Positions 1 through 12,269 of a stretch of DNA of 64,000 nucleotides are shown here, piece after piece. Location: contig NC_053045.1 in NCBI RefSeq assembly GCF_003473485.1, positions 43,442,494-43,506,493 of the forward strand. Reading direction: 5' to 3'. Position 1 is the stretch's first letter, and the number at the start of each line of letters is the position of its first letter. The notes under the pieces were generated by a model. It worked only from the letters and a program-made list of their open reading frames with translations, ran no database searches and was not told the DNA's origin. The stretch comes from Medicago truncatula. Lineage: Eukaryota; Streptophyta; Magnoliopsida; Fabales; Fabaceae. A program made the position numbers and the translations under genes.

Positions 1-2889
1 TAGAAAAAACGGTTAAGTTGTTTGTATCAGTTCTCATCTCACCATTGTTCGGGTTATCAAATTGTATTGATGCCACCTAACATAGAGCAGTCAAATTAAG
101 TTGCCACCTACTACTTTTTAGTGGATTTCATTATCTATCTAATTGGGTGATAAAATCTCTCACAAAGTAATTCTTGTTGACTTTTGGAAGACAACGTTCC
201 TGATTGCGCCTTGCATATGTCAATTTGCTCTTTGATGAATAAACAAATGGTTTATGTTAATCGGCGTCTTCGGGTCACTGATGATTAAAGAAATCAAAAG
301 AGGAAAACATATATTTTTTAAATTTTGAATGCATTGATTACATAATTTTTAAATTTTGAAAACATTATATTTGATTCCTTAATCAATGTTCCGACGATCA
401 CATTTCTCATAAACTAAATACATAAATAAAATCTATAAATATGATAGATTTCGTTCGTTATTTTAAAATTATCGTATTATATTAACCTTTCGTAAAAAAT
501 ACTGTTTTAACCTATTTAATTTTGATTTGAATAAAAATATATCTTCAAAAATGATTCATATTGAAGAATATCATTTTAATGTGACCATTTGATTATTAAA
601 AAAAACATGTGGAAACAAAAATGACCATATTTTTAGAAGTGCTATTATTAAAGCTAATTAAACTTACAAGAATATATTCAAAATAATATGCTAGAATATG
701 TTATTAGCATTCCTCTTGATCAACCGTTCAAAAGTTGTTTATGTTATAGTAGTAGTTTTTATAATAGTTTTAATAAGAATTTATTGAAAGAACATTTTAA
801 TTAAAACAATATCACACTAAAAAAAGAAAATATATGGGGTTGGATAACTCAATTGATTTGAGCTAAGAAAAATAATTTAAATGTTCTAAAATTCAAACGC
901 AGACGAATGAAAAAAAATAATCTAACAACTAACCGCTAATATTTATCATTTAAAAAAAATATGAATGATATATTATCCAATGACTCGGATGCTTGGTTGT
1001 TTGAGATAATACATCACTATTCATTATTACCATAGCAGCTTTGAAATGTCTCTTTCTATTCAGTTTTATTTTATAAAATATTAATTTAACTGATTCAGTT
1101 ATTCTTGTGAGCGGTTTTAATTTACTGTCTTTATATAACATACCAGGTCTTAATTTACTGTCTTCATTTATATAACATATATAACACCAGGTCTTAATTT
1201 ACTATATCAAACTTTTGAACGATATTTTGTTTCATGTGCCTATTGATATTAAACTACTCGATGATTGTATTTCGGCTTCTTTTTTTAGCCCCCCCTTCAG
1301 TTATATGTTTTATTGTAGAGTGTTATTTGAACAACCATTTTATATGGCAACTTGTAGGACAACTAAAACATAGAAAGAAATGTGAATCTCAGCACAAAAA
1401 TCAAAGCATTGGAGAGAGAAAATGAGAATATGATATGAGTATGAGAGAGAAAGTTGTCAAAAAATAAATGTTCATATATCATTTCTCTGTTTTATTTTAA
1501 TTTAATAGGAAAAAGAAGACTCCAGCCTGCATGTTAGGTCCCACGATCACATGCTAATAATGTCATAATAAAACTGTTTTTTTTTTAATTATGCTTAGAA
1601 GAATCAGTTACTGAATTTTCCCCTCTAAAAACTTCAGCTGTTTAGAAGAAGTGGGGAATTTGTTATGCAAATATGGTAAATTAAGGAGTTCAGATCATTT
1701 AATACTTGAATCAATTTATTATTGATATAAAACAGTTGTTTAAATAAAGAAAAAACAGCTAGTGAAACCGTATGTTTTCCTCAAAAAAAAAAAAAAAAAA
1801 CTAGTGAAACCATGTGTATTTTCATCTCAAAAAATACGTATGTAGAAAACGTTAGTCACATGTTAGCCTTTACAAACAATCAATAAAAACATGTCACCTC
1901 TCCTTCAAAAAAAAAAAAAAAACTTGTCACCTCATTTTATTTTATTTTTCTAAAAAAAGTAAACATTGTATTTAACATCAAAATATAATATAATTTCAAT
2001 AATAAAACTAATTATATCATTCGGAACTCATGTGGGTATAATATAGGATTGGTGAGATTCATAATAACTTTAATAAAAAATTATTAAAATAGTGTATTAG
2101 AGAGTCTATTAACATGCACAGATCTACACATAAGACATTTGGGGGCACTACCCCCATAACATATTTATTTTCTTGGAAATTTTATGGTCGTTTTGTTTTA
2201 GTTCTCACTAAAAATTAAGTTATGACACCACAAAAATATTGAATCGTGAAGAACCAAGTACAAAACAGTATAGATAAATTATTAAATTTATTGTTAGGTC
2301 ATATATTCTCAAACAAAGACATACTTGATAGTGTTAAAAAATGAAAAATTTCATAAAATAACTTTAAAATATGAATACTCGTGGAGAAATATAATCTACA
2401 GAATATCATGTGTCTTGAATTTCTTGATGTAAGATAGTATAGTTTTTGAAATCTCCAATTTCTTCTTAGCGATAACTACAAAATAATTTTATCATGAATG
2501 CATCTATATATTTTTATTTTTGAAGAGGAAACGATAAAAAAAATTATATTTTTGAAGAGAATCAATATTTTTTTTTATATAAACATTTTATAGCATATGA
2601 CATTGCCTCCACATATCAAAATTTCTATATCCGTCACTATCTATTACTATTTATTAATACTCGTATAAAATATAATATCCTTTCTTCAAATGACCATATG
2701 TAAAACAAAAAAAAAAATGATCATATAGAAACAAAATAAATTGCTAGAATATGCCTTGATTTTATTATTATTTTTTCTCACGTGAACTTTGAAGAAAGTG
2801 GAAGAAAAATAAATAATTTGTTGAAATATAGAAAAGCTAGGAAACAATCCACACCTTCCACGGCACTAGTAGCTTCCATGTTTAATGCT
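1..2889. other. AT-rich intergenic region, no gene seen
   Basis: No open frame here resembles a known protein. The stretch is very AT-rich with several poly-A runs (about 1783-1800 and 1909-1922) and scattered short A/T repeats, and it ends in the promoter of the HSF gene. I see no tRNA and no clear transposon end. Confidence 0.6.
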
Positions 2890-2896
2890 TATATAA
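2890..2896 (+). promoter_or_regulatory. TATA box of the HSF gene
   Basis: TATATAA lies about 50 nt before the HSF start codon at 2948, which leaves a 5' UTR of about 25 nt. Several GAA/TTC half-sites of the heat-shock-element type lie just upstream (about 2785-2880), but I see no clean three-unit nGAAnnTTCnnGAAn element, so self-regulation is only a guess. Confidence 0.55.
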
Positions 2897-2947
2897 GGAA
2901 GTGTGTCTAGAATATAACTTTGTTTTGGCAACACGTAAAAATACAAC

Positions 2948-4650
2948 ATGAGTGGAAATGTGATGGAGCTAAACTTTGGTTCATTAGACCAATTTTCTTC
3001 TGATCAAAATGGAGTGTCCCTTAAGCCATTACGGTGCCCTGCACCATTTCTATTGAAGACCTATGATTTGGTGGAACAAGGTATTGAAGGTGAAGATGGC
3101 ATTAAAATTGTGTCATGGAATGAAGAAGGAAATGGTTTTGTTGTGTGGTCTCCAGCTGAATTCTCAGAGCTCACCTTGCCTAAATATTTCAAGCACAACA
3201 ATTTCTCTAGTTTTATTCGACAACTCAATACATATGTAAGTCCTTGCTTCATCCATTTTCTCTCTAAACATCAAAAGAAAAATGTAATTTATATATTGAT
3301 AAAAAGTTTAAAACACAAATCTCACTTGATTTTGAATGGTTTAATGAATTAGTCCTAATAGAAAGTATAGAACAATGGATTTCCTTTCTGCCACTAATAT
3401 GAAGTTTTTTTTTTTTTTTTTTTATTAAAATGCCACTAATATGAAGATTAACTATATACAAATTTATATTACATTCCTAAAAAAGAAATATTAGTCATTG
3501 TTCTTTTTTATTCCTTCAAAAGAATGTTGATATTATTATGTCATACAAATATATATTGATTCATCAAGGATATCTTGCCAAGTTTTTGAGTTTTCACTCC
3601 GAATTTTTTGTTTGTTCACCTGTTTCTTTTCTTCCCTGGCTTCCTCAAAAGTTCTTTGAATTACTTGGGGGATTGGATTTTCTGCAGATGACATTCCACG
3701 AATTTCATGCAGTCAAGACATCGGTTGTTGTTTGATTGAAATCAAATTATCAGTATTTTAGAGTATATTTTAATTTTCTTTCAAAAAATTGATAGATCGA
3801 ATTTGAAATTTAAACTGTCCAATTTCGATTCAACAAATATCTCTAACTGTATGGATTGCTGACCCAACAAATCCAAATCCATTACTTTGAAGTAGCCCTT
3901 TGGAAAAAGAAGTAGATGACAATTAAATTAAGAAATCCACCCACGTGCACAAAATGAAGAATTTGGTCAAGTTAGTGACACAAATTATAAGGTCAAATAT
4001 CTGTTATTTTAACCTAAAGTCAATATCGTCGTACACACATGCTATATTTAACGTTATACTGGTACTTGGGAGCACACTTAAATTGAAAATAATAAAGATA
4101 ATCTTGCTTGTTATTCAGTTACAGACTTTTCAACAATATTGTCTTTGACTGTTATTTTGTTCATTTATATTAAAAAAAAAGAAAAAAAAAGTGAGGTACA
4201 ATAGCACATAATGTATATACTAACACAACATGGAATGATATTGTAATGTTTCAAAGTATGATGTTTTTGTTTTATTAACCTCTCACTAATTAATAACTTC
4301 AACAGGGGTTTAAGAAAATATCATCTAAAAGATGGGAATTCCAACATGAGAAATTTCAAAAGGGTTGCAGGCACATGTTGGTTGAAATCAGTAGGAAAAA
4401 GTGTGAGCCAAGCGTGTTTCCTCAATACCTCAAGTCTTGTTCAGAGGAAAATGCAATGACTAATAATTCATCAGTTGAAGAAGACAATAACAATCATGAA
4501 CTACTCATGGAGGAGAACAAGAACCTAAAGAAGGAGAGATTAGAGTTGCAAATGCAAATAGCTGAATGCAAGGCACTTGAAATGAAGTTGTTGGAGTGTC
4601 TCTCTCAGTATATGGATAACCGCCAAAATAAAGTTAGGAGACTATGTTAA
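2948..4650 (+). CDS. Heat stress transcription factor, short class-B-like (HSFB3/B5 type)
   Basis: Two exons, 2948-3235 and 4306-4650, joined in phase 0 across a 1,070-bp GT-AG intron, giving 210 aa. The HSF DNA-binding domain spans about residues 31-125: [26 protein letters not shown]-like core, then [20 protein letters not shown]. The intron falls after that tyrosine, the usual place for plant HSFs. A leucine-rich coiled coil (about residues 162-200) serves as the HR-A/B oligomerisation region and has no class-A insert. The KKCEPSVFP stretch after the DNA-binding domain is what I recall from legume HSFB5-like proteins. The protein ends soon after the coiled coil, with no LFGV-type repressor motif and no AHA activation motif, so it is at the short end of the family. 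It would act in the nucleus on heat-shock elements. The HSF call is secure; the subclass is inferred. Confidence 0.9.
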
Positions 4651-5631
4651 TTCATATTACTATTTATCATATCACATCAAGTTATTAAAATAGAGAAGTA
4701 AAATGTACATGTTTGTCATCATTGAATAATAATAAAAATGCACGTATGTTTTACCTTTCTTGGTTTGGTCAAAATCTGAATAGGGATAAATATTGGTAAG
4801 ATTCATGATTGATTATCATAATTTAAACAACATTGACCATCAACAACAACCTTTCTAAGCTTCTTAAAAAAAAAAAAAAAAAACCTTTTTAAAAGAGGTC
4901 AATGTGTAGTTTAATCGAGTTTGAATTTTGTTGTCAATGTGAGAACCTCGATGATTGATAATATATAAATATTTATTATTGCTCTATCAAAACCTTGAAG
5001 CTTTTCCTGACCCTAGTAAGCTTCTGAGACACAAATTGCCTGAACTTTTCGTTTATTAAAAACAACCTATCTAAATTTTTGAAAGGGTAAATACAATTTC
5101 ACTAAAAAAAATAAATAAATTGTAGAGCTATTTAACAAATTGTTCAAAGCTTTGAGAATAAATGCACGATCACAATTACGCTTTGAAATTTCAGCACAAG
5201 AAAATCAGAGCATCTGTTTGAAAAATGAAATGAGGTTTTGTAATCTACATGGAAGATGGGGTTCCAAAGGCTACATTTTGTAATCTGATAATAGAATTAG
5301 CACGGTTCTTACACTATATTTGGAATTCACGTTCAGTATTTCATATTTACCACAAAGTCAGGAATCTAGCATTTCAATTTCCCCCCAGGTTGACAAACTA
5401 TGGTACTCAACTCATGAATCAGTTTAGCCAGCTATATAGAGAAGCAGAAGGGGAAAACAAGTTCAGACTTTTAATAAAATAAAATAGCCTCATATCAAAC
5501 AATATATAGAGTAACCACGCAGAACATTACAATGTCAAAAACAAAGCCTCATGGCACCAAAATTAACAACACCCTCAGCTATAGTGGCTTATAAGATACA
5601 ATCCCAATTATTCTAAGAATTAACAATAATC
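4651..5631. other. Intergenic: convergent 3' ends of HSF and GRXS17
   Basis: The HSF 3' UTR (an AATAATAATAAAAA stretch near 4726 could be a poly-A signal) meets the GRXS17 3' UTR. A poly-A run lies at 4865-4882. The small open frame at 5249-5482 resembles nothing I know. Confidence 0.5.
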
Positions 5632-8600
5632 CTACTCAGATAAAGTTGACTTCAGCTCTCCATTATTTCGCAGCTCCATAATGATATCGCAACCGCCTAT
5701 CAGCTCACCTTTGTAGTAAAGCTGAGGAAAAGTAGGCCAGTTTGAGAATACCTTAATTCCCTGTCTTACCTCATCATCACTCAATATATCAAAGTGACCA
5801 AAATCCACCACACCCTCCTCTCGGAGGGCATTTACAACTCTGGAACTAAAACCACATCTTGGAGCATCAGGGGTACCCTTCATGAAGAGCATCACAGGGG
5901 AAGAGGCAATCAATTTCTTCAAACGATCTTCAATGGTCTCTTTTGGAAGAACCCCTTTCTCATGTAAAGTTTTCTGAAGTTCCCCACTTTTTTGCATCTC
6001 CAACACAATGTCTGATCCACCAATAAGCTCCCCCTTGATATATAGTTGAGGATAACTGGACCAGTTTGAATAAACCTTGAGTCCTTGACGGACTTCTTCA
6101 TCAGTAAGAATGTCAAAACTCTCAAACGGAACATTTTCTTGTCGGAGAATTTCAACTACCTTCCTGCTGAAACCACACTTAGGTTCATCTGGTTTTCCCT
6201 TCATAAACAGCATAACTGAGCCTGAATTGACCAAGCCATCCAGCCGAGAGGCTAAATTTGTACTCAAATCCGTAGATTTAGAGATGCCACCCTTGGTGTT
6301 TCCTGAATCTGTTATATTTGTTTCATCAACGGTATCAATTCCGTGATCTTTGAAAACATCCTTTAACTCCCCACTCTCATGCATAGCAATTGCTATGTCA
6401 CACCCACCAACAAGTTCTCCTTTGCAGTAAAGCTGAGGAAATGTGGGCCAATTGGAAAACTTCTTCAAGCCCTCACGAACCTCTGAATCCGAGAGGATAT
6501 CAAAACTTCCAAACTTAACCTTCTCTTCCTTCAAAATATCAACAACTTTTCTGCTAAATCCACATTTTGGCTCTTCAGGACTCCCTTTCATGAAAAGCAG
6601 GACAGGATGAGAGTCAACGAGCTCCTGCAATCGCTTTTTCAGATGACTACTAAGCCCTGGTTGAACTTTACTTTTTTCGTTTGAAGATAAATTGTCTTGC
6701 GCTAATTCTTTCACTGTTTCAAGAACGGCGGATCCTGCGGCCATCCCAAGACTAGCAGGAGAAGCGGCATCTCCAGAGTTAATTGAGCCTGCTACTTTTG
6801 AAACCTTGTTGGCTAAACTTGATGGATCAGCTCCCTCCAATGTGTCAACGGTCTTGCCATCCTGACAGATAATAACTACTAATCAACTGATAAATCAAAC
6901 AAAGATAACAAATTGAGTTTTCAATCCCATATTCACAGTATGAATATCACCAGAGCATTATGATTGCAATATAAAAAAAGATAACTCTTTTGGGTACATG
7001 GCGAAATTTGTATTGTAAATAAATAATAATATCAAAACCAAGTCTTAATTAAAAATCTGCAAAAGCAAAGATAAATAATAGTATCAAAACCAAGTCTTAA
7101 TTAAAAATCTGCAAAAGCAAAGATACACAACAAATAGCTCTGATAAGTTAGAAATTCAATTTCATCTAATGTTAACATGCAATTGTTCGTCACTGAAGGG
7201 TTACACTCTTGGTACGGTAACCAAGACAGAAAGTCAGTGTGGATAAATTTCCCAGCGAATACTTGTGGACTAATAAATATTAAAAACAATATACGGAAAC
7301 TATAAGACTTTTCAAACAATAGCTTTTATATAAGTTCAAAATATAAGTATTATTTGTAGGTGAGGAGGCATGTTCAAGGTGACAGTCCTCCCCCTAATCA
7401 CATGTAATTTAACCAACAAAAACAAAACACCAACCAGACACAGCACAAACAAATCTATATTCCATTGTTTAATTGGATTATCACTACAACAGAACCATAG
7501 TCATCGACTCATTGACGGTATAACATTAAAATGAACCTAATAAGCAGAGTTGGCAAGAAAATATGAAATGAACATGAGAAGAAAGCAAAGTACTGCATTT
7601 TCCTGACCAAGAAGCCAGGGAGGCCTCAGAACCACAACCACTGAAATATTGAAATAAACTTGTTTAAATTGGATTATTTTAGCTTATCTAGTAACATAAG
7701 CACATGTGAGCCTATCTGGGAGAGCTTACGGAAACGGTTTATGACATGTCCATAAACTAAGGGCACTTTAAGAAGCTAAAAATGGAAATAAGTGATAAAT
7801 TCAAGGTAAAAAAAGTCAATTTCTAGAGTTTAGAGGTATTAAATGCACTATTTCCAAGATAAAGTTTCTTTTTTGGACTTCTTATCAAGTGCCCTTGTTA
7901 GCATTTCCCTTTTTTATTTTCTTTATTGAAAACTCAATATTGGCCCATGGACTTGGTGTCCATAAGCTATCTTTAGCTTACTTTCATAAGCTCTTTAGGA
8001 TAGTGTATGAAAACAACTTATAGCTTATACGACATCAGTTTGACAGTATTTAACCCTGTCATAAAAGATATCTGGCCCATGGACTTGGTGTCCATAAGCT
8101 ATTTTTAGCTTACTTTCATAAGCTCTTTAGGATAGTGTATGAAAACAACTTATAGCTTATACGACATCAGTTTGACAGTATTTAACCCTGTCATAAAATT
8201 AGCTTATACATAAACACATATATCATAAGCGCAATTAAATTGTATTAGCTTATACATAAACACATATATCATAAGCGCAATTAAGTTGTTTATTCAAATA
8301 GGGTCTAATCCACTCTGCCACAAAACAGCAACAGCAAGAACAACAACAGCATATAGTGCAACTTAAACAAAGCCGAAAAACCAATTACCTAACAATGAAC
8401 AAAGTTTTGGCCAAAAACAATACTATAGAATTCTCAGATAAAAAAGAGTTTTCAAATTGCAGTTACTTTACCTTGAAGAAGACAAAAAAAGGAACAGCAG
8501 AGACAGAATAAGCCTCAGATATCTCTGGTTGTTCTTCAGCTTCAACCTAAAAAAAGTAAAAAATTGATTTTGATTGATAAATATAAAGCAAGAAGATGAA

Positions 8601-8806
8601 AAATAAAAAGGGATAATTGGGAAAGAAAACCGAACCCTTAAGAAATGGGTATGAGGGAAATCAATGGCCAAATGAGAGAAGAGTTGGTCCATGTGTTTGG
8701 AAGCTTCACACCATGACGCCCAGAAGTGAAGCACCGCCGGAGAACCGCCGCGAACCACCTCATCCAACTCCGACTTTGACTTCACGTCTCGCACCGAACC
8801 ACCCAT
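5632..8806 (-). CDS. GRXS17: Monothiol glutaredoxin S17 (Trx-like domain plus three CGFS glutaredoxin domains)
   Basis: Three exons on the minus strand, 8806-8636, 8546-8472 and 6861-5632, encode 491 aa (Arabidopsis GRXS17 is 488). An N-terminal thioredoxin-like domain (about residues 1-105) carries a WCEAS active-site remnant at 32-36. Three monothiol glutaredoxin domains follow, each with CGFS at about C182, C311 and C418 and the conserved [11 protein letters not shown]/FxGELxGG glutathione-binding features (the second reads [11 protein letters not shown]). Known family role: cytosolic/nuclear glutaredoxin that binds [2Fe-2S] clusters with glutathione, works in cytosolic iron-sulfur assembly, redox control and heat tolerance, and partners BolA proteins. 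The start is the ATG at 8806, as in the Arabidopsis protein. Intron 2 (6862-8471) is long and full of repeats. All catalytic cysteines are present. Confidence 0.97.
7021..7124. repeat. Two-copy 52-bp tandem repeat in GRXS17 intron 2
   Basis: Units 7021-7072 and 7073-7124 differ at one base that I can see (aataat versus aatagt near the start). Such near-identity suggests a recent local duplication. Confidence 0.9.
7655..8305. mobile_element. Legume 'cataagct' MITE-like element, internally duplicated, in GRXS17 intron 2
   Basis: The sequence is rich in 'cataagct / agcttatg / aagcgc' and ends with 'aagttgtttattcaaataggg', close to the other copies in this window (17606-17915, 33810-34015, 56925-57185). 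This copy is enlarged by two internal direct duplications: a unit of about 132 bp (copy starts 7942 and 8074) and a unit of about 46 bp (copy starts 8198 and 8244). Ends are approximate. I recognise the repeat as common in Medicago-type genomes but cannot name its superfamily with confidence. Confidence 0.7.
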
Positions 8807-8858
8807 TCTCTCTCTCGATGATGATGTTGATCGATCACTTTTACAAACCCTAATTCTC

Positions 8859-8868
8859 TTTATATAAG
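8859..8868 (-). promoter_or_regulatory. TATA box of GRXS17
   Basis: On the minus strand, CTTATATAAAG sits about 52-60 nt before the GRXS17 start codon. A foldback element begins only a few bases upstream of it (8873), so most promoter DNA beyond the TATA box is transposon-derived or lies past it. Confidence 0.6.
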
Positions 8869-8872
8869 TAAA

Positions 8873-9296
8873 AGGCTTAAATATGTTTATCCTTCCAATT
8901 GAGCTCGTTTAAAAATTGGTCATGTATTGCTAATCATTACAAACTGGTCTTGCAATCATTAATCATTTAAAATTTTGTCTTTGACCAACTTAATCACTGT
9001 CACGTCACTAATTCGAAGACGTGGCAAACACTACCACACATTAAATTCCAATTTTACCCTTAAGAAGCGGACAAAATATTGAAGAAAGAATTGAAAATCC
9101 AGGGGTAAAATTGGAATTTCATGTATGGCAGTGATTGCCACGTCATCAAATTAATGACATGGCAGTGATTAAGTGGGGAGAGATACGAAATTTTAAATGA
9201 TTAAACAATGCAAGGGTAAATTGTTAGAATTAACGATTACAAGGATTAATTTTTAAACGACCCCTAATTGCAATGATAAAATACATATTTAAGCCT
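8873..9296. mobile_element. Foldback MITE (about 424 bp) abutting the GRXS17 promoter
   Basis: The outer ends are inverted copies: ggcttaaatatg (8874-8885) and catatttaagcc (9284-9295). The arms keep pairing inward, for example 'ttccaattttaccctt' near 9046-9062 against 'ggggtaaaattggaa' near 9102-9116, and 'cacgtcactaatt' against 'aattaatgacatg'. There is no coding capacity. I see no clean target duplication, so the superfamily is open (a Mutator-like foldback is one possibility). Confidence 0.75.
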
Positions 9297-9869
9297 AACC
9301 AAAATAAAAGCTTTAACCTTTAATTTTTCCTCTAAAAAAAATTATTATTTTTTCCAAAGCTATATATGCATATTCAATATTTTTTGAGGCAATATATTTT
9401 TTTAGTAAAGATTATTTTTTTTTTTTTGAGGGATAGTAAAGAATCTTACGTCCACAAATTCTAAGCTAATATGGCAAAAATAAATATAAAAAATGTTAGG
9501 TCAAGCATTGTGATTGGGGTTTAAATTCCGACTTCTCCATTTATGTTTGTTTATAATAGTTATTGTCATTTTGTATTGAGAGTATAATTATGTCGGTATA
9601 GATACTACATTATAAATTGATGCAGTGGTTGAAGTTTGAACCCTTAAACTCTCCACTTATGCATTTTATAATGAAATTTTAGTCATTAAGTTACTGAAGA
9701 AAAAAAAAGATTATGAAAAAAAGTTAAAAAAATTCTTGAATTTTTTTTAAAACATTAAACTATACTTGATACAAAATTTATAAGATTATCTTTTTATATT
9801 TGAATTCTTAACTGAAGAAACTCGTGTGATAACAGTCAGTCATTCGTTATTTTTAGTCTTTATATGATA
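9297..9869. other. Intergenic AT-rich DNA
   Basis: No gene seen. The text around 9500-9680 ('...ccgacttctccattt...', '...aactctccacttatgc...') resembles degraded high-copy legume repeat but is too worn to classify. Confidence 0.4.
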
Positions 9870-11100
9870 TTTTTGAGTTCACAAGCAAGATTAAGCAACA
9901 AGAAAAACTGAAGAAGGGGATCGTGTCACGATTACTGAAAAACGTGTCATGATTTGGAGCTTTCAAAAATGCATTCAACGATGGCAAAAACGTGTCACGA
10001 TGGCAAAAACGTGACACGATTAAGGAAACCCTAATTTGGGTGGTTTGTTACACAAGATGAAACGTGTCACGATTTACTTAAATTGTGCCACGATTTTAGG
10101 AGCAGTTCTTGCCTATTTAAGCTGAAGACTATTCTGAAAACAATGGTTACGGTTTGGAGAGAGCAAAGTGCGATTTTGAGACTACAAGACGGTTAGAAGG
10201 GCGATTTATTCACTCTTTTACTAGTTCATGTATGTATTGATCCCTCTAATGATTATGTTATTTGTAAACACCATTATGAGTAGCTAAATTCATTAGAGGT
10301 TATGTCTGAGATGATTCTTTGTAACCCTGATTGAAACATGTTGATGTGAAACTCTATTTATTGTGAATGATAATCTAGTTTTTATTCAATTCAATTGTTC
10401 TTAATGCTTTTTATATCCTGATTAAATATAAACATGATTTAGTAAGAACGAATGACTACTGACCCTAGCTTTCGAATTAGACCTAATTGAATTGTTCTAA
10501 TAAACATCGTTAGTCTAGGAATGGATAATCCTTTATTAGTGATATTAGGTTAACGTGCTTAAACCTTGAACGGTTATTAGACCACCTAAGGAATTAGGGG
10601 CTGTAACCCTAGAAGAGGGTCCTAACTCAAGGGATTGATTATGACTATTTTGTTAACTATCGTGGAACGGACTATTTTGTTAACTAACGTGGAACTAGTG
10701 AATCATTCATAAGAATAGGTGTAGTATACCAATTAGGGGAATATAGATGATTCGAAAGACCTAAACTCATCTCTCTCTTAATCTTAAAACCAATCTTTAT
10801 TTTCTGTCATTACTTTTATGCAAACAAACCAATCAACTGCCTAGGGCAAACAAAATAATTTATACATCCTAAATATTCACTTTATTGCTAAATTGAGATT
10901 AACACAGTCCTCGTGGATACGAATTTATTTTATTACTTGGATACATTTTTAGTACACTTGCTAAAATATCTATCAAGTTTTTGGCGCCGCTGCCGGGAAC
11001 TGTTGAGTCATTTCAATTTGGCAATTTTGTTTTTATTTAAGATTTCTGTCATTTATATTTTTAGAGTCAATCTTTTTATATTTGAATTCTTAACATGTGC
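9870..11100 (+). mobile_element. LTR-retrotransposon fossil (Ty3/gypsy, Athila-like): one LTR plus primer-binding-site region
   Basis: An LTR-like stretch ends in '...tatca' near 10974. It is followed at about 10980 by TTGGCGCCGCTGCCGGG, which matches the tRNA-Asp-type primer-binding site of Athila/Tat-related Ty3-gypsy elements. Inside the LTR the motif 'cgtgtcacgat' or close variants recurs several times (about 9922-10095). Only one LTR and the start of the internal region remain, with no gag or pol domains, so the copy is broken and incomplete. The left boundary is approximate. The same 25-bp string lies at each end (about 9788 and 11070). Confidence 0.65.
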
Positions 11101-12269
11101 ATAAGGATACATTTTTTTATCGGAGAAAAGACATGTGTCTTTCTATCCGTTTTTCTGTTGCGTTTAGTTGTATATAGATCAAAAACTTATGTAAAAAAAA
11201 AAAATAGTGTCAATGAGAAATATCATTTCCCAACATTCTCCCTTATGCCTATATAAGGAGAGCCCCCTTACAATTTAAAGTAAGTTTATTCCATCGTTCA
11301 AACCTTTCAACCTCTTTGTTTCCCATTGACTTAGGCATCAGGGCGCTTGTGCAAGTACAACGCCCTCTGTCTCATCGACAATGTGGCATTTCCATTGATT
11401 CTGCAAGATCTTCGAGAACGAAGCACGTTCTTCCACATATCCGTGGTCAATGTGAGATTCTTTATCTTCCTGAAGATAATCTTGTTACTTAACATAATAG
11501 CTTTTAAATAGTTTAAATGAAAGATAAAGTTAAAATGAAAATGTCAACTCACAATCATGTATCTTATTTATATATAAGTAATTGTAGATAAAATTGGATA
11601 TTCATTTTAAACTAATTTTAGGTTAGAGAGAGGGAGTGATAGAGATGGAGATAAAAAGAGAGGAAATCTAACAAAGGAATAAAAAAAAAGAAAATATAGT
11701 TTATTCTGAATAGGATCAAACATTTTTTTTTTTTATGGGCATTCAATCAAATTAAGATGATGTATAAAAATTAAAATTAAAATTAAAATGTTAAGGAGTG
11801 TTTTTAAAACATTGGTTAAGTAGATGAAAATAGAAATATTGTATTGGAAAATGGTGAAAAGTGATGAATTTGACTTTTTAAAAGTTAAAACATATTTTTT
11901 TATCGAAATTAACGATTTCATTATGTCACAAAGATGAATTTTTTACAAGGTTTTATTTATTTATTTATTTATTTTTGTTAGGTAGTACAGTGACTAGAAT
12001 TCACTTTTTTTTAAGGTGAATAAGTGGGGTATCCGGGATTCGAACCCGAAGGTTTTATTTATTTTCCATCCCAACTATCAGGATTTCTCCAAAAAGGAAA
12101 AATTACAAACACACATGAAACGAAAAACACAGGACAATGTTTTTCTGTTACAATAATTTTTATTTATTTATGAACAAAGGATATCTGTATTTACAATGCA
12201 GCCAGTAACTAATTACTAGCAAAGAATATTTAAAAAATAAAGGTAGAAAGAGATTGATTAGTTCATGCT
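11101..12269. other. Intergenic: possible second LTR scrap and a B-box-like site
   Basis: From about 11230 to 11480 the layout 'tatataaggagag ... cattgacttaggcatcaggg' resembles the transcription-start half of a gypsy-type LTR. This is weak, and the copy is clearly a fragment. At 12034-12046 the minus strand reads GGGTTCGAATCCC, a canonical pol III B box, next to text common in legume repeats. The rest is AT-rich with no gene. Confidence 0.35.

Noticed and set aside
12010-12060. Possible tRNA or tRNA-derived SINE on the minus strand (GGGTTCGAATCCC)
   Set aside because: Only a B-box-like site is present; there is no A box or cloverleaf at the right distance, and the text is typical of worn legume repeats.
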